From Pohlia nutans (taxonomy: Eukaryota; Streptophyta; Bryopsida; Bryales; Mniaceae): a stretch of 64,000 bases of DNA. The DNA lies in assembly GCA_022496805.1 (NCBI GenBank), contig CM040088.1, positions 17,329,001 to 17,393,000 of the forward strand, given 5' to 3'. Under the pieces are notes generated by a model. That model worked only from the letters and a program-made list of their open reading frames with translations. It was not told where the DNA came from and ran no database searches. The translations under genes and the position numbers were made by a program. Every line of letters begins with the position of its first letter. The stretch's first letter is position 1. Shown here piece after piece: positions 36,504 to 48,622 of this stretch.

Positions 36504-39425
36504 GCTATGGCCTACTCGTAGACATTACATTTGGGGCGTGTCCATGACACTTTGAGAAGTTGATTCTATGAAGATTGAGAATCTGGGGAGAGAATTCAAG
36601 AGTCAATCATGGTCATTCTCCACGAACCACGCCGTGACACCTTGAATAGCGAATTAGGGGAATTTACATGCGGAGGAGAAGAAATGAAGCTTTAAAGAAT
36701 GGGTCCTTCACAATTCAAGGAGAAAGTGTCACATACCCATTCTTTGAAGATTGAGAATGGGAAGAAAGTGCCGTGACATCCCCTATTGAATATACTTAAG
36801 ATTCGATTAGAGCAATGGTGTTTTTATGTTGTTCGTTTGTAAGACATGTTGCAGTGCACATTCCAGTGCATAGCTTTGTTTATATTTTATTCAAAACTCT
36901 TTAGGAAAACAATGTTAGGTAGATAAAATATTTACAAAGGATTTTCAAGGTTCCCTTTTTCACTTAAAAAGTAATAATAATTTGAAAAAAATAATTTCCC
37001 AAAAATTTTGGCATTGGTTTTAAAAAAAAAATCTACCAACCTTGCCTTCTACATAAGGTAGTGGTTGCCTTTCTTTGTCCAACGGCTCTATTAGAGTCGT
37101 ATGACTAATGTTGTTTGTTCTCATTCTAAGAACAAAGCTTTCCAATTGCATCAAATAATCATTATTTTTATATAATACAAACCATGCACAGAAAGACAAT
37201 TATGATTTGGGAATTGCCATACCGAGATCAGCATGGACCAACCTAATTTATTATATAATACAAATTGTGCACACATGCTAATGTGGACAATTTTCACCCA
37301 AAAATACTATACATTGGACCAACATATAATAATAATAATAATAATCACATATTTCAATATAGTAGTTTAATTGAATTTCAATAGTGATAAATTGCATGGG
37401 ACGTTTCTCCACAAGATTCATAACATTCAGTAGCATGCGTTGTCTGTGCCTTGACTCTACCGTAGACGGTGTGAAATATTCCACTCCCAACAATACTTCA
37501 TGAGTACCTAAGTGGACAGGTGGAGGCTCAAGGTGATCAACAAAGTGCATGAAGGAAAGGCAGTGGGCATGAAGGCTACTGAATGTTATGTTACAAGATA
37601 GTGTGCATATGTTTACTTTTTTTACTGTTGGGGAAATTGAGGGTGGATCGGGTTCAAGTCGCAATCGAAGATCATGGAAAGTAGAGGTCTTTTGGGTTGG
37701 TCGGCCATCCAAGTAGATTCATCACCATGATGAGGCCGCAGCTGTTTGGTTGACAGTCGAAAATAACTTATATATATCATTTCGGTCTATTTGGTATTGG
37801 GTGCATGGATGCTGACAAGATTGTCCTTATGGCCATACATTTTTCAGGCGCATACGAGCCTCATCATACTGCCTGGTGTCTCCCAAGCAAATCCAATCTT
37901 CTCATCATTTCAATTGAATTATTTTTTATTTTGAAAAAAATGACGGACCTTTTTTTCTTTTTTGAATCAAATGAACGTTCATTCCATTGATAGAAGAACA
38001 AACAACCACTGAACGAAAAGGGAAATCCTTCGGGAAGATTTTAAATTTTTAAATTTTTAATGACGAACATTTCATTTCACAACAAAACATACATGAGAGA
38101 GACGAGGCGGAGAACCGCCGAAGAGAAATTTAAGAATAGAACCATTGAATAACTTTCATGGATTGGACAATGGCTTCATCATGGACATAACGTTCTTAAG
38201 AGGCCCATTGTCGAATTTGAAGCATTTGTTAGGGGATCAGAAGAATTGCAGGGGATCGGAAGAATCGCAAAGAATTTTCTCTAACTTAAGCTAGGCCAAG
38301 CAAAGTGGGTTGGAGAGTTGAATTGTTTAATTAGTAGTTTACATTGTAGCAACACTGTAGAGAAAGGGTGTGGTCGAGCAAGGACCGAAGAACGTTATGT
38401 AGTTGTGTTGGAGCTTTTCCCACCAACAATACTAGCAAATTGCTTCAAGCAGTGATTTGATTCAGTTTTTTTGAAGGCAGCAGAAAAGCGAGCTTCACTT
38501 GGAATGCTATTCAAAAAAATTATTAATTTTTTGTTTCATTCAAATGGATGCTTTATTTCTATTGAAAGATAATAGATTAAAATATCACAAAGAGACATAG
38601 AGAGTACGTACCGTTGTACTCCTTGCAGATAATTTTTTTTATTTTTCTACAACAATTTATGGACTTAACCTTAAGCTCCTAATCATTTCTTATCAAGAGG
38701 GACATGTACTCCCCGCTGCAATGTGCTAGACACCTAGGAGCACATATTCCCCATCAATCAAGTGGTATTGACCTTCATGACGTGCATCCGACCGGAGTCG
38801 AACCACTGACGTCTCTAGTGCCGAGATCTCCTAGAGGGAATCACCACCTAGCATCGTATGAGGTGGTTTAGGGTCATTTTGGACCAAGGCTATTAACACT
38901 TTACAACGTAGATATGAAATGCAATTTTGGACACTTTGTTGTGACCAAAGACCACATACTCGAGTACATACTCAATGCCAAAAACCACACAGCCAAAATC
39001 AAAACAAAAATCAAAATGCTAGTGCTAGTTATGTCAAGGTAGGCCACGTATGCTAAGTAAGTCAAGTAAAGAAGGTCGCAAACCACATAGTTAGAAACAA
39101 AAATCACACAACCAGAGTTTGAGTTCAGATAGCTAAAGTCAAAAACCAAAATGTCGCTTTAGCAATTTAATTATTGGCTTTGGTTTTGCAGTAGTTAGCT
39201 TCAACTATATATGGTCTTTGGCTATAGCAACTTGGCCTTTGGCATTGATGTTCATATTATATCTAAAATTGTATTCTATATACTTAATTTGTTATTGAAG
39301 AGAAGCCAGAATTTTTGAGGCATTTGCAAATTGTTCATTTTTTAGTCAATCCAGTGAATGATTCACAATTTAGGTCATAATGTGTATTTAGAATTGAATG
39401 CATATTGAAATTGCAACACCGCTAT
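36504..39425. other. Intergenic DNA with scattered repeats
   Basis: No gene seen. It holds an (AAT)n run at 37325-37346, and at about 37415-37480 a stretch (CATAACATTCAGTAGC then TGTGAAATATTCCACTCCC) related to 47350-47440. Region 38150-38500 is slightly more GC-rich but has no recognisable frame. Confidence 0.35.
38765..38865 (-). repeat. tRNA-like (SINE-like) fragment
   Basis: The minus strand contains GTGGTTCGACTCCGG, a good RNA polymerase III B box, with TGCTAGGTGGTGATTCC upstream as a weak A-box candidate. No cloverleaf can be drawn, so it is not a functional tRNA gene. GAGATCTCCTAG nearby recurs (as AAGATCTCCTAG) beside a similar fragment at 51.3 kb. Confidence 0.4.
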
Positions 39426-39546
39426 CACTAGTAAAAAAAACGTGCATGTGCTAAGGTAGATGCCTAAGCAAATAGGCAGCACTTGCCTAAAACTGGGCAA
39501 CAATGTCTCGGCATTTACCTTGGCACATGCACCATTTCTACTAGTA
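39426..39546. mobile_element. Miniature CACTA element, 121 bp
   Basis: Starts CACTAGTAAAAAAAACGTGC and ends GCACCATTTCTACTAGTA; arms continue as ATGTGCTAAGGTAGATGCC and its inverse. Flanked by TAT on both sides (39423-39425, 39547-39549). Confidence 0.85.
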
Positions 39547-39556
39547 TATAGACTTC

Positions 39557-39790
39557 TATTGACTATAAAACTTCTATGATTGATATAAATCTATGAAGAA
39601 CTTGCATTTTTGGAAACTGTGAAACAATATTGAATGTGAAACCACACCTCCACAACTTTCTAAAATTACTTTTGTTGAAATGACTTTTATAATTGATATA
39701 AATCTAGAGAGGATTGTATTTTTGGAGACTATTAATCAATATTGAATGTGAAACTACACCTCTACAACTTTCTAAAAACAATTTTGTATA
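39557..39790. repeat. Tandem duplication, unit about 116 bp
   Basis: Two diverged copies share ATTGATATAAATCTA, CAATATTGAATGTGAAAC and CTACAACTTTCTAAAA. Confidence 0.75.
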
Positions 39791-40359
39791 CATTGATGAA
39801 CTTTTTTTAATCTTTTGTAGAATTCAAAGAGGAGATGTAAGGTTTTCATGTAGTTTCACAATAATTTTATACACGCCCTAGTCTATGTATACATTCAAGC
39901 AAGTCTAAGCAAACATCACATTCTTAAAAAAAGACAACATATGAAGGTGCTTCTCTAAAAAGAAAAAAATTACTTTGCATAAAAATACAAATAAAACATG
40001 CAACCACATTAGAGAAATTATGAACCCTCAACAAGGCCCCTATCATGTTATCAGTGAAACCAACGAAGCAAAATACCAGTGTAGGTTTTCTGACAGATTT
40101 AGGCTTCAGCTTATGTGAATTTCAAGATTTGAAAGGAGTTGGCCAGTTAAAGCAGCCCTCATCCAACATTTCGTATGCAGAGATAGGGGGAAAATGCCCT
40201 CTAGTACAGAAAAAGTAAATTAGTGAGATCTCCTTGTACCCCTCCTCTGGCCTTGTTGAGGGTCCAGATATTCTGTAATGTATATAATGGTTTCTAGTGG
40301 TATTTGAATTTGTATTTCATTGTATCTAGAAGCTTTAATCAACGTATTCTTTTGTTTTC

Positions 40360-41790
40360 AAAAGATGCAAAATAAAATATCAATATTCATCCTTCATGAT
40401 ACAAACTCACTTTCAATAAATATTTTCTATTATTACACTTATTATTTACAAAGGGACCAAAAATGTCCTCCTAAGCTACAAACGATCAACCTGTAAAACT
40501 CCATTTTCAATTTTGGAGAGACCAAATGAAATTTTGAATTTTGAATTATTGAATGAAAATTTTAGGTTAATTTCTAATTTATGCCAAGCTCTGATTTAAT
40601 TTCCTTTAATTTTTTTGTTCTTATAATTGGCCATCATTTGCTAGAAAAATTTGAACTTAGATAGTTCAATGAAAACTACTCTTGAATCTATTATTTTGTA
40701 AAATGAATATTCCAATTTTGTTAAAGAAAAAACTAAAGTTTTATTATATTAAAAATGATATTTATTGCTAAAATTATTAATTACAAAGAATCCACATAAA
40801 ATATCCACAACACTACAATGTCACTTACAATAAGTTAAATGTTGATTTTACACTTATTTTAAATTTATGAATAGTGTCATATACAAGTAGTTTTCTTTTT
40901 CAATAAGTGAAGCTATTGCATTTCACTTTTAATAAGATAAGTATTACGGTAATAGATTTGAAGCATATTAAACTATGAATAAACTGCATAGAAAAAACTC
41001 TACTCCAATGGTAAAAAGAATTTATTCACCAAGTATGTTGAATCAAATTTAGCAAAGTGGTGTTAAATTTAGTACTATGATATGTGATATTGTGAAATCA
41101 AGCATTATTTTGTGCAACTTCGATTCTTAGGAAATGAAATCATATAAAAAAAGTGTTACCCGACATCATAATGATATTATTACAATAATGATGATCTTAT
41201 AATAATTCATCACACGAGGTTACTTTTGTTTTGCACCTTCCATCATATATATTAGTAGCTACATTAGAGCATCTCCAACAGTTGAAGTTCAAATATGTCC
41301 ACCAATCAAGTCATTTAGGAGATGATTTAAATTCTACTTGAGTGAAAATGTTGCCACCCTTAGCAACACTTTGCTTTCATTGACCCACCAATGACTCACC
41401 AAATATCATGCTTAGTGTGAACAATCCATATATTGACACCAAAGCTCATTTAGATAGCAAGACACAACTAAAAGAAAGGACCGTCCAACCTTATCTTGAC
41501 ACGAGGCCACGTGCTGTTGGGGACGTATTTGCTCATAAACAACCCGTGCTACCACTATTTAACAAATGATCACCATTTTCTCATGCTCTTGGGCATGCAC
41601 TTAGTCTTCCTCGTTTTTATTATTGACTAGTTCCAAGTGATTAGTCAACATTTCACTCAAACTGCATATATTTTTCTCCATGTGTAATTACCATGGAGTA
41701 ATTCCTTCTACTTTGTAAATTTTGATACACAACTAGTCTACCACCAATTTTGAAGGATCCCAAGTAATTGAAATTATATATCATTGCATT
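40360..41790. repeat. Large dispersed repeat, copy 2
   Basis: Direct neighbour and diverged homologue of the next copy; shared order CATCATGATACAAA/ATCATAACACAAA, TATTACAC, GACCAAAAATGTCCTC, AAACTCCATTTT, GACCAAATGAAA, then the AGTGTCACTT-type block and ACACAACTAGTCTACCACCA. No coding capacity. The spacing of about 1.45 kb suggests an old tandem duplication. Confidence 0.55.
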
Positions 41791-41799
41791 TGGAGGCGT

Positions 41800-43100
41800 C
41801 AAATGTGATTTTATTTTATTGATTTGCTTCAAAAAATTGAAAATGAAAATACATAAATGCGTTCATCATAACACAAATTCATGTTCAATATAGAATTTCT
41901 ACTATTACACGTCACATGTACAAAGTGACCAAAAAGTGTCCTCTTAGGCTAAGAAAGATTAACCCCTAAAACTCTATTTGAGACAAAATGGGTTAGAAGA
42001 GGCCAAATGAAACCTTAAAAAGTGAATTATTAAATGAAAACTTAATGGCAGTTCCTAATCAAATGTTGTGTTTTGCACGCAAGTTCTCTTGTAATTTTCT
42101 TTAATTATTTTGTTTTTGTAATTAGGCATCAATTTTCTAAGAAGAGATTATTTTTTAGCTAGTTTAATGAACACTACTCTGGTTCCAATATTTTAAATAT
42201 GAAAATTCCAAGTTTCATCAAAAAAATAATGCACATAGTAGATGCAAAGAATTGAAGTTTTTATTATATTAATTATGATATTTATTTTTAACGACATTAT
42301 GGAATTTTTTAATTAATTTCCATGACACTGCAATGTCATTGAACTTAAATGTCAATGCTACACTTGATTTTAAATTTATGAATGGTTTGACATAAGTGAC
42401 ACTATTGGATGACAAACTTTTAATAATATCATCGTTATAGTGGGTTTGAAGCCATATCCACTAAAAGAAATGTGGGATTCTACGACTACAAGTATACGAC
42501 TCAAACTAGTCCGTAATGACTGTCATTAGTCATTACATACTAGTTTGAGTCGTATACTTGTAGTCATTGAATCCCACATTTCTTCTAGTGATTTATTGGA
42601 TGTTATATAATAAAAATTTCCAAAATTCCTCTTCTTCAATAGTAAAAATAATCTATATATAACCAAATATATCGAATTACATTTAACGATGTGGTGCAAA
42701 AATCAACTATTGTGAAAGGCACTTTCATACAAAATAATCGAGAAGATTCAAAGATATGCAACTTCAATTCCTAAGAAAAGATGGCATGTAGAAAAGAAAA
42801 GTGTTGACAAACTTCACATTGATGTTATTGGTTTTCCACCAGTGTTCCATACATGTTTCCTACTCATGGTTATTTTAAATTTGTAAGTTCAATCACACAC
42901 AATCATATTAATTTTCCACCTATAATCGATTTGTCTAGTCCCAAGTAACTAATCAACATTCCATTCAAATCTCATATTTGTTTTCCACGTGTAGTTACTT
43001 TTATTTTGTACATTCTATCACACAATTAATCTATCACCAGTGTTGAGGGGTTCTAAGTGACTCAATTTTTTTCTCTAAATAATGATTATAGTGTAAACAA
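41800..43100. repeat. Large dispersed repeat, copy 3
   Basis: Homologous to 40360-41790 and in part to 31.0-32.9 and 43.2-43.9 kb. It carries a 132-bp CACTA MITE at 42459-42590 that the other copies lack. A lone TTAA-CCCCTAAAA end occurs at 41959. Confidence 0.55.
42459..42590. mobile_element. Palindromic CACTA MITE, copy 1
   Basis: Starts CACTAAAAGAAATGTGGGAT and ends TTCTTCTAGTG; the two halves are nearly perfect inverses through CGTATACTTGTAGTC and TAGTTTGAGTCGTAT to a short loop. Flanks ATC and ATT agree at two of three bases. A second copy is at 52045-52191. Confidence 0.85.
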
Positions 43101-43199
43101 ACAATACCCTCGTGATGTCTTTTATCGACTAATTGGGATACTTTTTGAAATATGACATACATCTCTAGAACAGTAACTAAAAATAAAATAAAAACTTGT

Positions 43200-43944
43200 T
43201 GAGTTATCTTTGGTAATCTCTTTTAGAAATATTTTAAAAAAATGACTTGCAAGAGTGCATGCATATTTGTTACTCCATTTTGTGAAGAAGGGACATTTCA
43301 AAGTTCATCATAAACAATATAATTATGCTTTCTTGTGGTATTTAATTGAATTGAGGTATTATATTAATTTACTTTTGATGACATTAATTAATTTCTTTTG
43401 ATATTTACTTTTTATGTCATTAATTAATTTCTACTACGCTACAATGTTGAATGTTAATTGGACACTTGATTCAAAATTCATAAAAGTATTACCCAAAAAT
43501 AGGGTTTTTTCATAGGACAAGTGATGTTGTTGGATGATACATCTTCAATAAGGTTTTAATCTATATTATTTTATGTTATTCAATAAAATTCAACAACAAA
43601 AATAGTATTTCAACAAAGAAAAAAATCTATCCACCATGTTTGACAAATTGTATTCAATGATGTAGTGTAAACTCTAGTATTGGAAAAGGCAATTTCAGTA
43701 CTAAATCCCTTTAAAATGTAGACGTGTCAGAAACCTACCACATGTACAAATTTAAAGATTTGAACTTGTCAAAAACATACCCTGATCCACATGTATGCAA
43801 TTTTTTTAGCTTTTAGGAAAAAGACATTATTTCGAAAGGAAAGTGTTGACCAACTTGACAATGGTGTTATCAACCTTCTACTCCCATTTTATACTTATAC
43901 TCGACATGTGGTCAGTTCTAATTTTTACATTCAATTGCATGGAA
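43200..43944. repeat. Large dispersed repeat, copy 4, cut by a LINE
   Basis: Begins TTGCAAGAGTGCATGCATAT (compare GAATGAGTGCAAGCATATG at 31.05 kb) and follows copy 1 through TCATTAATTAATTTC, ACTTGATTCAAAATTCAT and the CTTGACAATGGTGTTATCAA block. It breaks off in ACATTCAATTGCATG where LINE sequence starts. Confidence 0.5.
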
Positions 43945-44427
43945 GCAAAAGATTTTCGCAAATAGAATACAACGTAGATTCAAGAAGGTCGACAGGTTAT
44001 GGTTGCTCATGAGAAGAACAATTGTCTGGAAGTTGTGGAAGGAGCGAAATGATTTGGCTTTCAGTGGCAACTATTGGAACATCCAGAAAATTTCATGTAA
44101 AATTTGGTTGGATCTTATTGACTATGGTAGACTCGCATGGGAACGCACCCTAGCTAGCAAGCTACTAGAGGAATGAGAACAACATTGAGAAAGGTGCGCA
44201 TACGATGTCCAAGTTTAAATCGCTTTAGTGTAGAAAGAGGATCTTCGCTGAGTGGGACAGTGATCATCCCCGTTGGAACCTCATTGGTCCTAGATTTAGC
44301 TTTATTAGTGATGTTTAGGTGCCCCCCCCTTTCGCTTCACTGGACCTGGCAGCGTTGGCTTGTATTTTATGTGTTTTTTTCTCTTCTTGCAATAAAGGAC
44401 TCCCTTTATTTGTGCCAAAAACAAAAA
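43945..44427 (+). pseudogene. 5'-truncated L1-type LINE, 3' end of ORF2
   Basis: Only the C-terminal end of ORF2 remains. A frame ending at 44176 reads VWKLWKERNDLAF then KIWLDLIDYGRLAWER, matching the end of plant LINE polyproteins and the same region of the LINE at 56-61 kb (WFLWIERNDKIFNN, VEWERVK). After that stop a shifted frame gives FAEWDSDHPRWNLIGPRFSF. The 3' end is A-rich (GTGCCAAAAACAAAAAAC). ACATTCA occurs on both sides, a possible short target duplication. Confidence 0.65.
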
Positions 44428-44651
44428 ACTTTCAACATTCATTTTTCACTGATTGATTTTTGTTGAACCAACTACATTGATTAGGGATATTAAGGGGACC
44501 AAAAAATAAGAGCCATTGACCTTGTAACAATGACCTCATGGTCGAAAAAGTTATTGTGTCAAAAAAATTAAATAAAATTTGCTATTGCCTGACTATACGT
44601 GTAAAACAAAAAAATATAAAAAATAACTTTGTTTTTTTACAATAATAGTAA

Positions 44652-45125
44652 GGGGCGGTTTACACTACGGACCAAGAACTCGTCCCATGCTGCTGTAAAA
44701 TCTGTGATTGGCTCCATCAACTCGTCCCGGGATGACTTGGGTTTACACTACAAGGAAAAAAGAAAAATGACCAAAGGAGTTGAGGTCTTCAAAAGGCCTA
44801 AAAATAGGCCTATTGGATAATGTTGAAGGGTCTCCCGGATTTTGTGGTGAGAGAGGCAAAAAGGGTTCTCTCATTGCCAAACGAGGAGATCATGGGCTTG
44901 AAGTGCCGTTTTATTATTTTTTTAAGTCCCGGTCCAAGTTCGGTTTACACTTAGTGAGAGGCCCAAGGGCTTTAAGAATTACATTTTTTTGAAGTGTGAC
45001 CATGGAAGTGTGACCATGAAGTGTGACCATGGAAGTGTGACCATGAAGTGTGACCATGAAGTGTGACCATAGAATTAATCTATTTTCCTTGGTCACGGCT
45101 CTTGGTCCGTAGTGTAAACCGCCCC
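44652..45125. mobile_element. Tourist-like (PIF/Harbinger) MITE, 474 bp
   Basis: Ends GGGGCGGTTTACACTACGGA then CCAAGAAC, and GCTCTTGGTCCGTAG then TGTAAACCGCCCC. Flanked by TAA on both sides (44649-44651, 45126-45128), the standard Harbinger target. The interior has a short array of GTGTGACCATGAA/GGAA at 44994-45070. Confidence 0.88.
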
Positions 45126-45410
45126 TAAATATATATAGTGTGAAATGTCGATAAATGAATATGGACCCCTTTAATACCCCTATTTAGTGTAGTAAGCTAC
45201 ATTGATTATCTAATTTAGTGCGTGGTACTAATTCCCAAAGGACGCACTATTTTACCAACTCTCAAAATTAATGGGAGTTGGAATTTTTTCTGAGTGACCT
45301 GAAATCTTCACATCACGCTAATTTTACATCATAATGATATTTAGTATCCATGGGTCTCTTCACTCTCTTGCCCAGCCAAAATTTCATAACCTTCATTAAT
45401 TTCACACACG

Positions 45411-45664
45411 CACTATAACCCCCCGTCTCTAAATCCCCCGGTGGTCTTGAATGCGGGGCACTATTCATCCACCCCTCCTTTTTCTGGAATTTCCATTTTG
45501 GGCACCTTCGGTTCTTTTTTTGGACCTACTTGGGAATAAAAAACCGTTGGAGGAGGGGGTTGTTTTTTTAGGTGGGGCCTCAACCGGACAAAAATAGGGG
45601 GCACTTTTGTCCCCATTCATTCAAGACCACCGGGGGTTCTAGAGAAATCCCACTATAACCCCCC
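45411..45664. mobile_element. Inverted-repeat element between CACTATAACCCCCC direct repeats
   Basis: Inner arms TCTCTAAATCCCCCGGTGGT then CTTGAATG (45426-45453) and the inverse at about 45618-45645. The 14-mer CACTATAACCCCCC occurs exactly at 45411-45424 and 45651-45664, 240 bp apart. It is either an unusually long target duplication or part of the element. The interior has no coding frame. Confidence 0.65.
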
Positions 45665-46247
45665 CTCATTAAATGCGATAATCAGTGTAGTCTGTACACC
45701 AAAACCCTTTTCTAGGGCAGGGAAAAAAAATATCAGGAGAATCCTTGGAACGAGCCCAGGCTGTCTGCCGAAAGCAGACCGAGCTTCCTGTTACTGACTA
45801 TCACAATTTGCATGACAAAGTGATCGCGGAAAAAGACAACAAGTTTGTACAACAACAACAGCAATGTCCGTCCATAGCTCATAGCCACTGTTTTTCCTGT
45901 GTTTTTTTCTTGACGCCTAACTGGCGATGTAAAAAAAATTGGAAAAGAATATTTGGTGAAATCTGAAGCTTACAATCATATTTTGATAGAATTTCTTCAT
46001 ATTCTTGTAGTTTATTTCACAACAATCTGGTTATATTCACAAAAAAATATAGAGAAAATCTAGCGAAAAAAAAAATTAAAAAAAATCATTTTTTCCCCTT
46101 AACAAAAGAGAAATGCCATATTTGGTAAAGAAATATGGTGAAATATAGCAAAAAGAAAGAAAAAAACGTTGCTCACGACCCATTCACACCAAGCCCCTGC
46201 CGCACTTGCATATGCGTTCCCGAAATGGAGAAACAAAAAAATATTAA
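45665..46247. other. Intergenic DNA, no gene seen
   Basis: A- and T-rich. Near its right end (46174-46225) is a one-sided piece of the GACCCATTCACACC Tourist-like family, which ends where the TTAA element begins. Confidence 0.4.
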
Positions 46248-46801
46248 CCTCTAAAGGATCGCAGATTTTTCCTATTATTGAGCATAATTTTCACCTCTTT
46301 CTATTCATTTTCTTATGAATATTTTTCTTGCTCTTGATTGAAAATACCAAATTAAACATTGAAATAATATTTAAGGTTTTCTTTGACCAATTTAACAATT
46401 TTTCCCATGTCTTCAAAGATGGTCAAAAAATATAAAAAAAGACTACAATTTCATCTTTTCACTTCAAGCGCTATAAGCTTGCAATCTGTATGGTCAAATT
46501 CTATGAAAATTTCACCATGCATTCTACTAGTAATCTAAAAACAGACCCTACGGTTAGAATTGAAAAATAATAATTTCTTAGGTTTATTTTGAGCCCTGCC
46601 TGCACTACCCATTCTCCCAAAAAAAACCCCTTCTACTCCATAACTTCCACTTAAAAAGTTGGAATCAAAATAGATCTCCATTTTTGTATTGATATACCGA
46701 ATTCACATAATTCGTTTCAAAAAATAAAAATAAAAATTGACACTGTGGAAACCTACCCGACCATTGAAATGTCCTAGTTAGGACACTTGGTCCTTTAGGG
46801 G
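46248..46801. mobile_element. TTAA-flanked element, 554 bp
   Basis: Ends CCTCTAAAGGATC and GGTCCTTTAGGGG; flanks TTAA (46244-46247 and 46802-46805). The terminal sequence is the same as family A, but the interior is different and longer. Its right TTAA is also the left TTAA of the next element. Confidence 0.75.
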
Positions 46802-46805
46802 TTAA

Positions 46806-47241
46806 CCCTTAAACGTCAAAGCAAGCCCCACGGGCTTGTTACAAAGGAATAATTGAGGGAAAAAGTAGTTTTTCTCAACCAAATCAAGAGAGAATTGGTG
46901 CATTGGAAAGCTATTGAAAAAGCGATTTACGTTCTTGATTTGCGCCTCATTTGGGAGCTTGTGGAATCATTCACAAGCAATCAAAGTAGTCGGAGTGAAC
47001 AGGAGTTGAAGTTGGGCAGTAGAGGTCGTTTTTGAAAAAAGTGCCGCAGTGCAACAGTGCCGCAGCAGTGGCTGGCCTGCAGAGCCTTTTTATTTTTTTA
47101 TTTTTTTAATTTTTGTTTAATTTTTTTTTGTTTTAAATTTATTTTATTTTTATAAAAAAAAAATCGATTTTTTTTTTTGCCTCCAAAAATATTTAGATAC
47201 CTTCCGGGCTGCCCCGCCCAGGCCCTCTTGACGTTTAAGGG
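46806..47241. mobile_element. TTAA-flanked MITE, family C copy 1
   Basis: Ends CCCTTAAACGTCAAAGCAAG and CTTGACGTTTAAGGG. TTAA at 46802-46805 and 47242-47245. The interior has long T/A runs. Related to 54171-54676 (shared CAAAGCAAGCCC, GAGAAAAA, TTTTTCTCAA). The left TTAA is shared with the preceding element. Confidence 0.85.
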
Positions 47242-47398
47242 TTAAAAACCTTGATTTTCTTGCTGCAACTACGATTTAGACATTGTGCAACTGCATTACA
47301 GTGCCGCAAGTAAAACCATGCTCCTTTTTTGCGTTGTGTTCTGTTCTGCCACATAACATTCAGTAGCCTCTGTGACTGTTGCCTTCCCCCAACAGAAT

Positions 47399-47458
47399 GA
47401 TGTGGAATATCCCACATCATTTCATCCCCTAATGAAATGATGTGGAATATTCCACATC
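47399..47458. repeat. Palindrome of palindromes
   Basis: Two 20-nt near-palindromes (GATGTGGAATATTCCACATC type) are themselves arranged as a 60-nt inverted repeat around CCCCTA, with about 26 of 27 bases paired. Confidence 0.9.
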
Positions 47459-47534
47459 ACATCAGTAGATATGGGGGCACGTGGCATTAAGCAAGAGCAA
47501 TCAACCATGGTGAATAGTAATCAAAAGCACTCAC

Positions 47535-47655
47535 TCAATCACAATTCAATAGTGTTTGTAATTGTTTATTTGATTCAATAGTCCATTCAATTACAAATCA
47601 CTGGTCACTCCATATATAAAGGCCGATGAAAATAAAAGGCACTCTCTTGGAAGGC
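47535..47655. repeat. Dispersed repeat, inverted copy of 15.5 kb
   Basis: Reverse complement of 15480-15625, sharing GATTCAATAGTCCATTCAAT, GGTCACTCCATATATAAA and CTTGGAAGGCTA. Confidence 0.55.
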
Positions 47656-47662
47656 TACTGAG

Positions 47663-47969
47663 GGCCCGTTCACATACACCATTTCTGCTGCACGCATGCG
47701 TGCATTAGATAACTTTGAAGGAATATGAGGTGAATAGAAAAATCTAAAATAGGCAGAGAGGAATTACACTACCACATGACAGAAAGCAATGCAACGCAAA
47801 AAATGAACGTGACTATACTTGCGGCAGTGTATTGGAGTTGCACAGTGCTCAACAGTAGTTGCAGTAGAAAAAGACAAAGTTTTGAATATTTTTTTTGTTT
47901 CTTCATTTTACCTCTCATCTTTTCAGGAACGCAAACGCAACAGTGGCACTAGGCTGGTGTGAATGGGCC
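47663..47969. mobile_element. Tourist-like MITE with GGCCCGTTCACA ends, copy 2
   Basis: Left GGCCCGTTCACATACACC, right GGCTGGTGTGAATGGGCC. TGA is present one base outside each end. Same terminal family as 20663-20968; inner GCAACAGTGGCAC/CTGCTGCACGCATGC sequences are also inverted. Confidence 0.6.
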
Positions 47970-48294
47970 ATGAATGTTATGCATGCGGTTAGAGGAATTT
48001 CAAATTGCGTATTTTATATAATTCTTGGTTGACAACAGATTCCCGACCGAAGTTACAGATGCATGCGTCAGCATTGGTGTATGTGAATGGGGGCCATCAT
48101 CAACAAAGATCATGCGTTGTGCAGTGAGCTCCTGCTATCAATCTCAACCTCTCCTTTCGGTCGGGAAGTTGCTTGCATGCCCTCCACACTCTCTGCTGTT
48201 GCCACACAGCTTCCTCACATTGCGCTGTATGAAGCATCTACATCCCCTTTTTATATATTGTATTTCCAACAAAAATATGGTACGCGTCTTTTAA

Positions 48295-48556
48295 CCCCTA
48301 AAGGAGGTTGCCCCTGTTCATACGGTTGCATACATGGAAGAACATTCACATACAGGTGCCGATTACTGTAGCATAATTTGTCCTATGGGGCCAATTTTTT
48401 TTGTCAGCCTTGTAAGAATCACAAGACATGTTGCTGTAAAAATTTCAGAATTTTTCCTTGTGCAAAAGAAGTTGAAAGAATTTCTTGTATAAAAGATGGT
48501 GAAAGAATTTCTTGTACAAATGTGGTAGTGAGAAACAATAGAGCATGCATTAGGGG
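48295..48556. mobile_element. TTAA-flanked element, 262 bp
   Basis: Ends CCCCTAAAGGAGG and CATGCATTAGGGG, with TTAA at 48291-48294 and 48557-48560. Only the outer 7-8 bases are inverted. The interior has a short internal repeat (GAAAGAATTTCTTGTA twice). Confidence 0.7.
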
Positions 48557-48622
48557 TTAATACAATAATTTAGTGCGGATAGTTGAAATTTGTTGTAGTT
48601 GTATATCCTCACGACTTGATTG

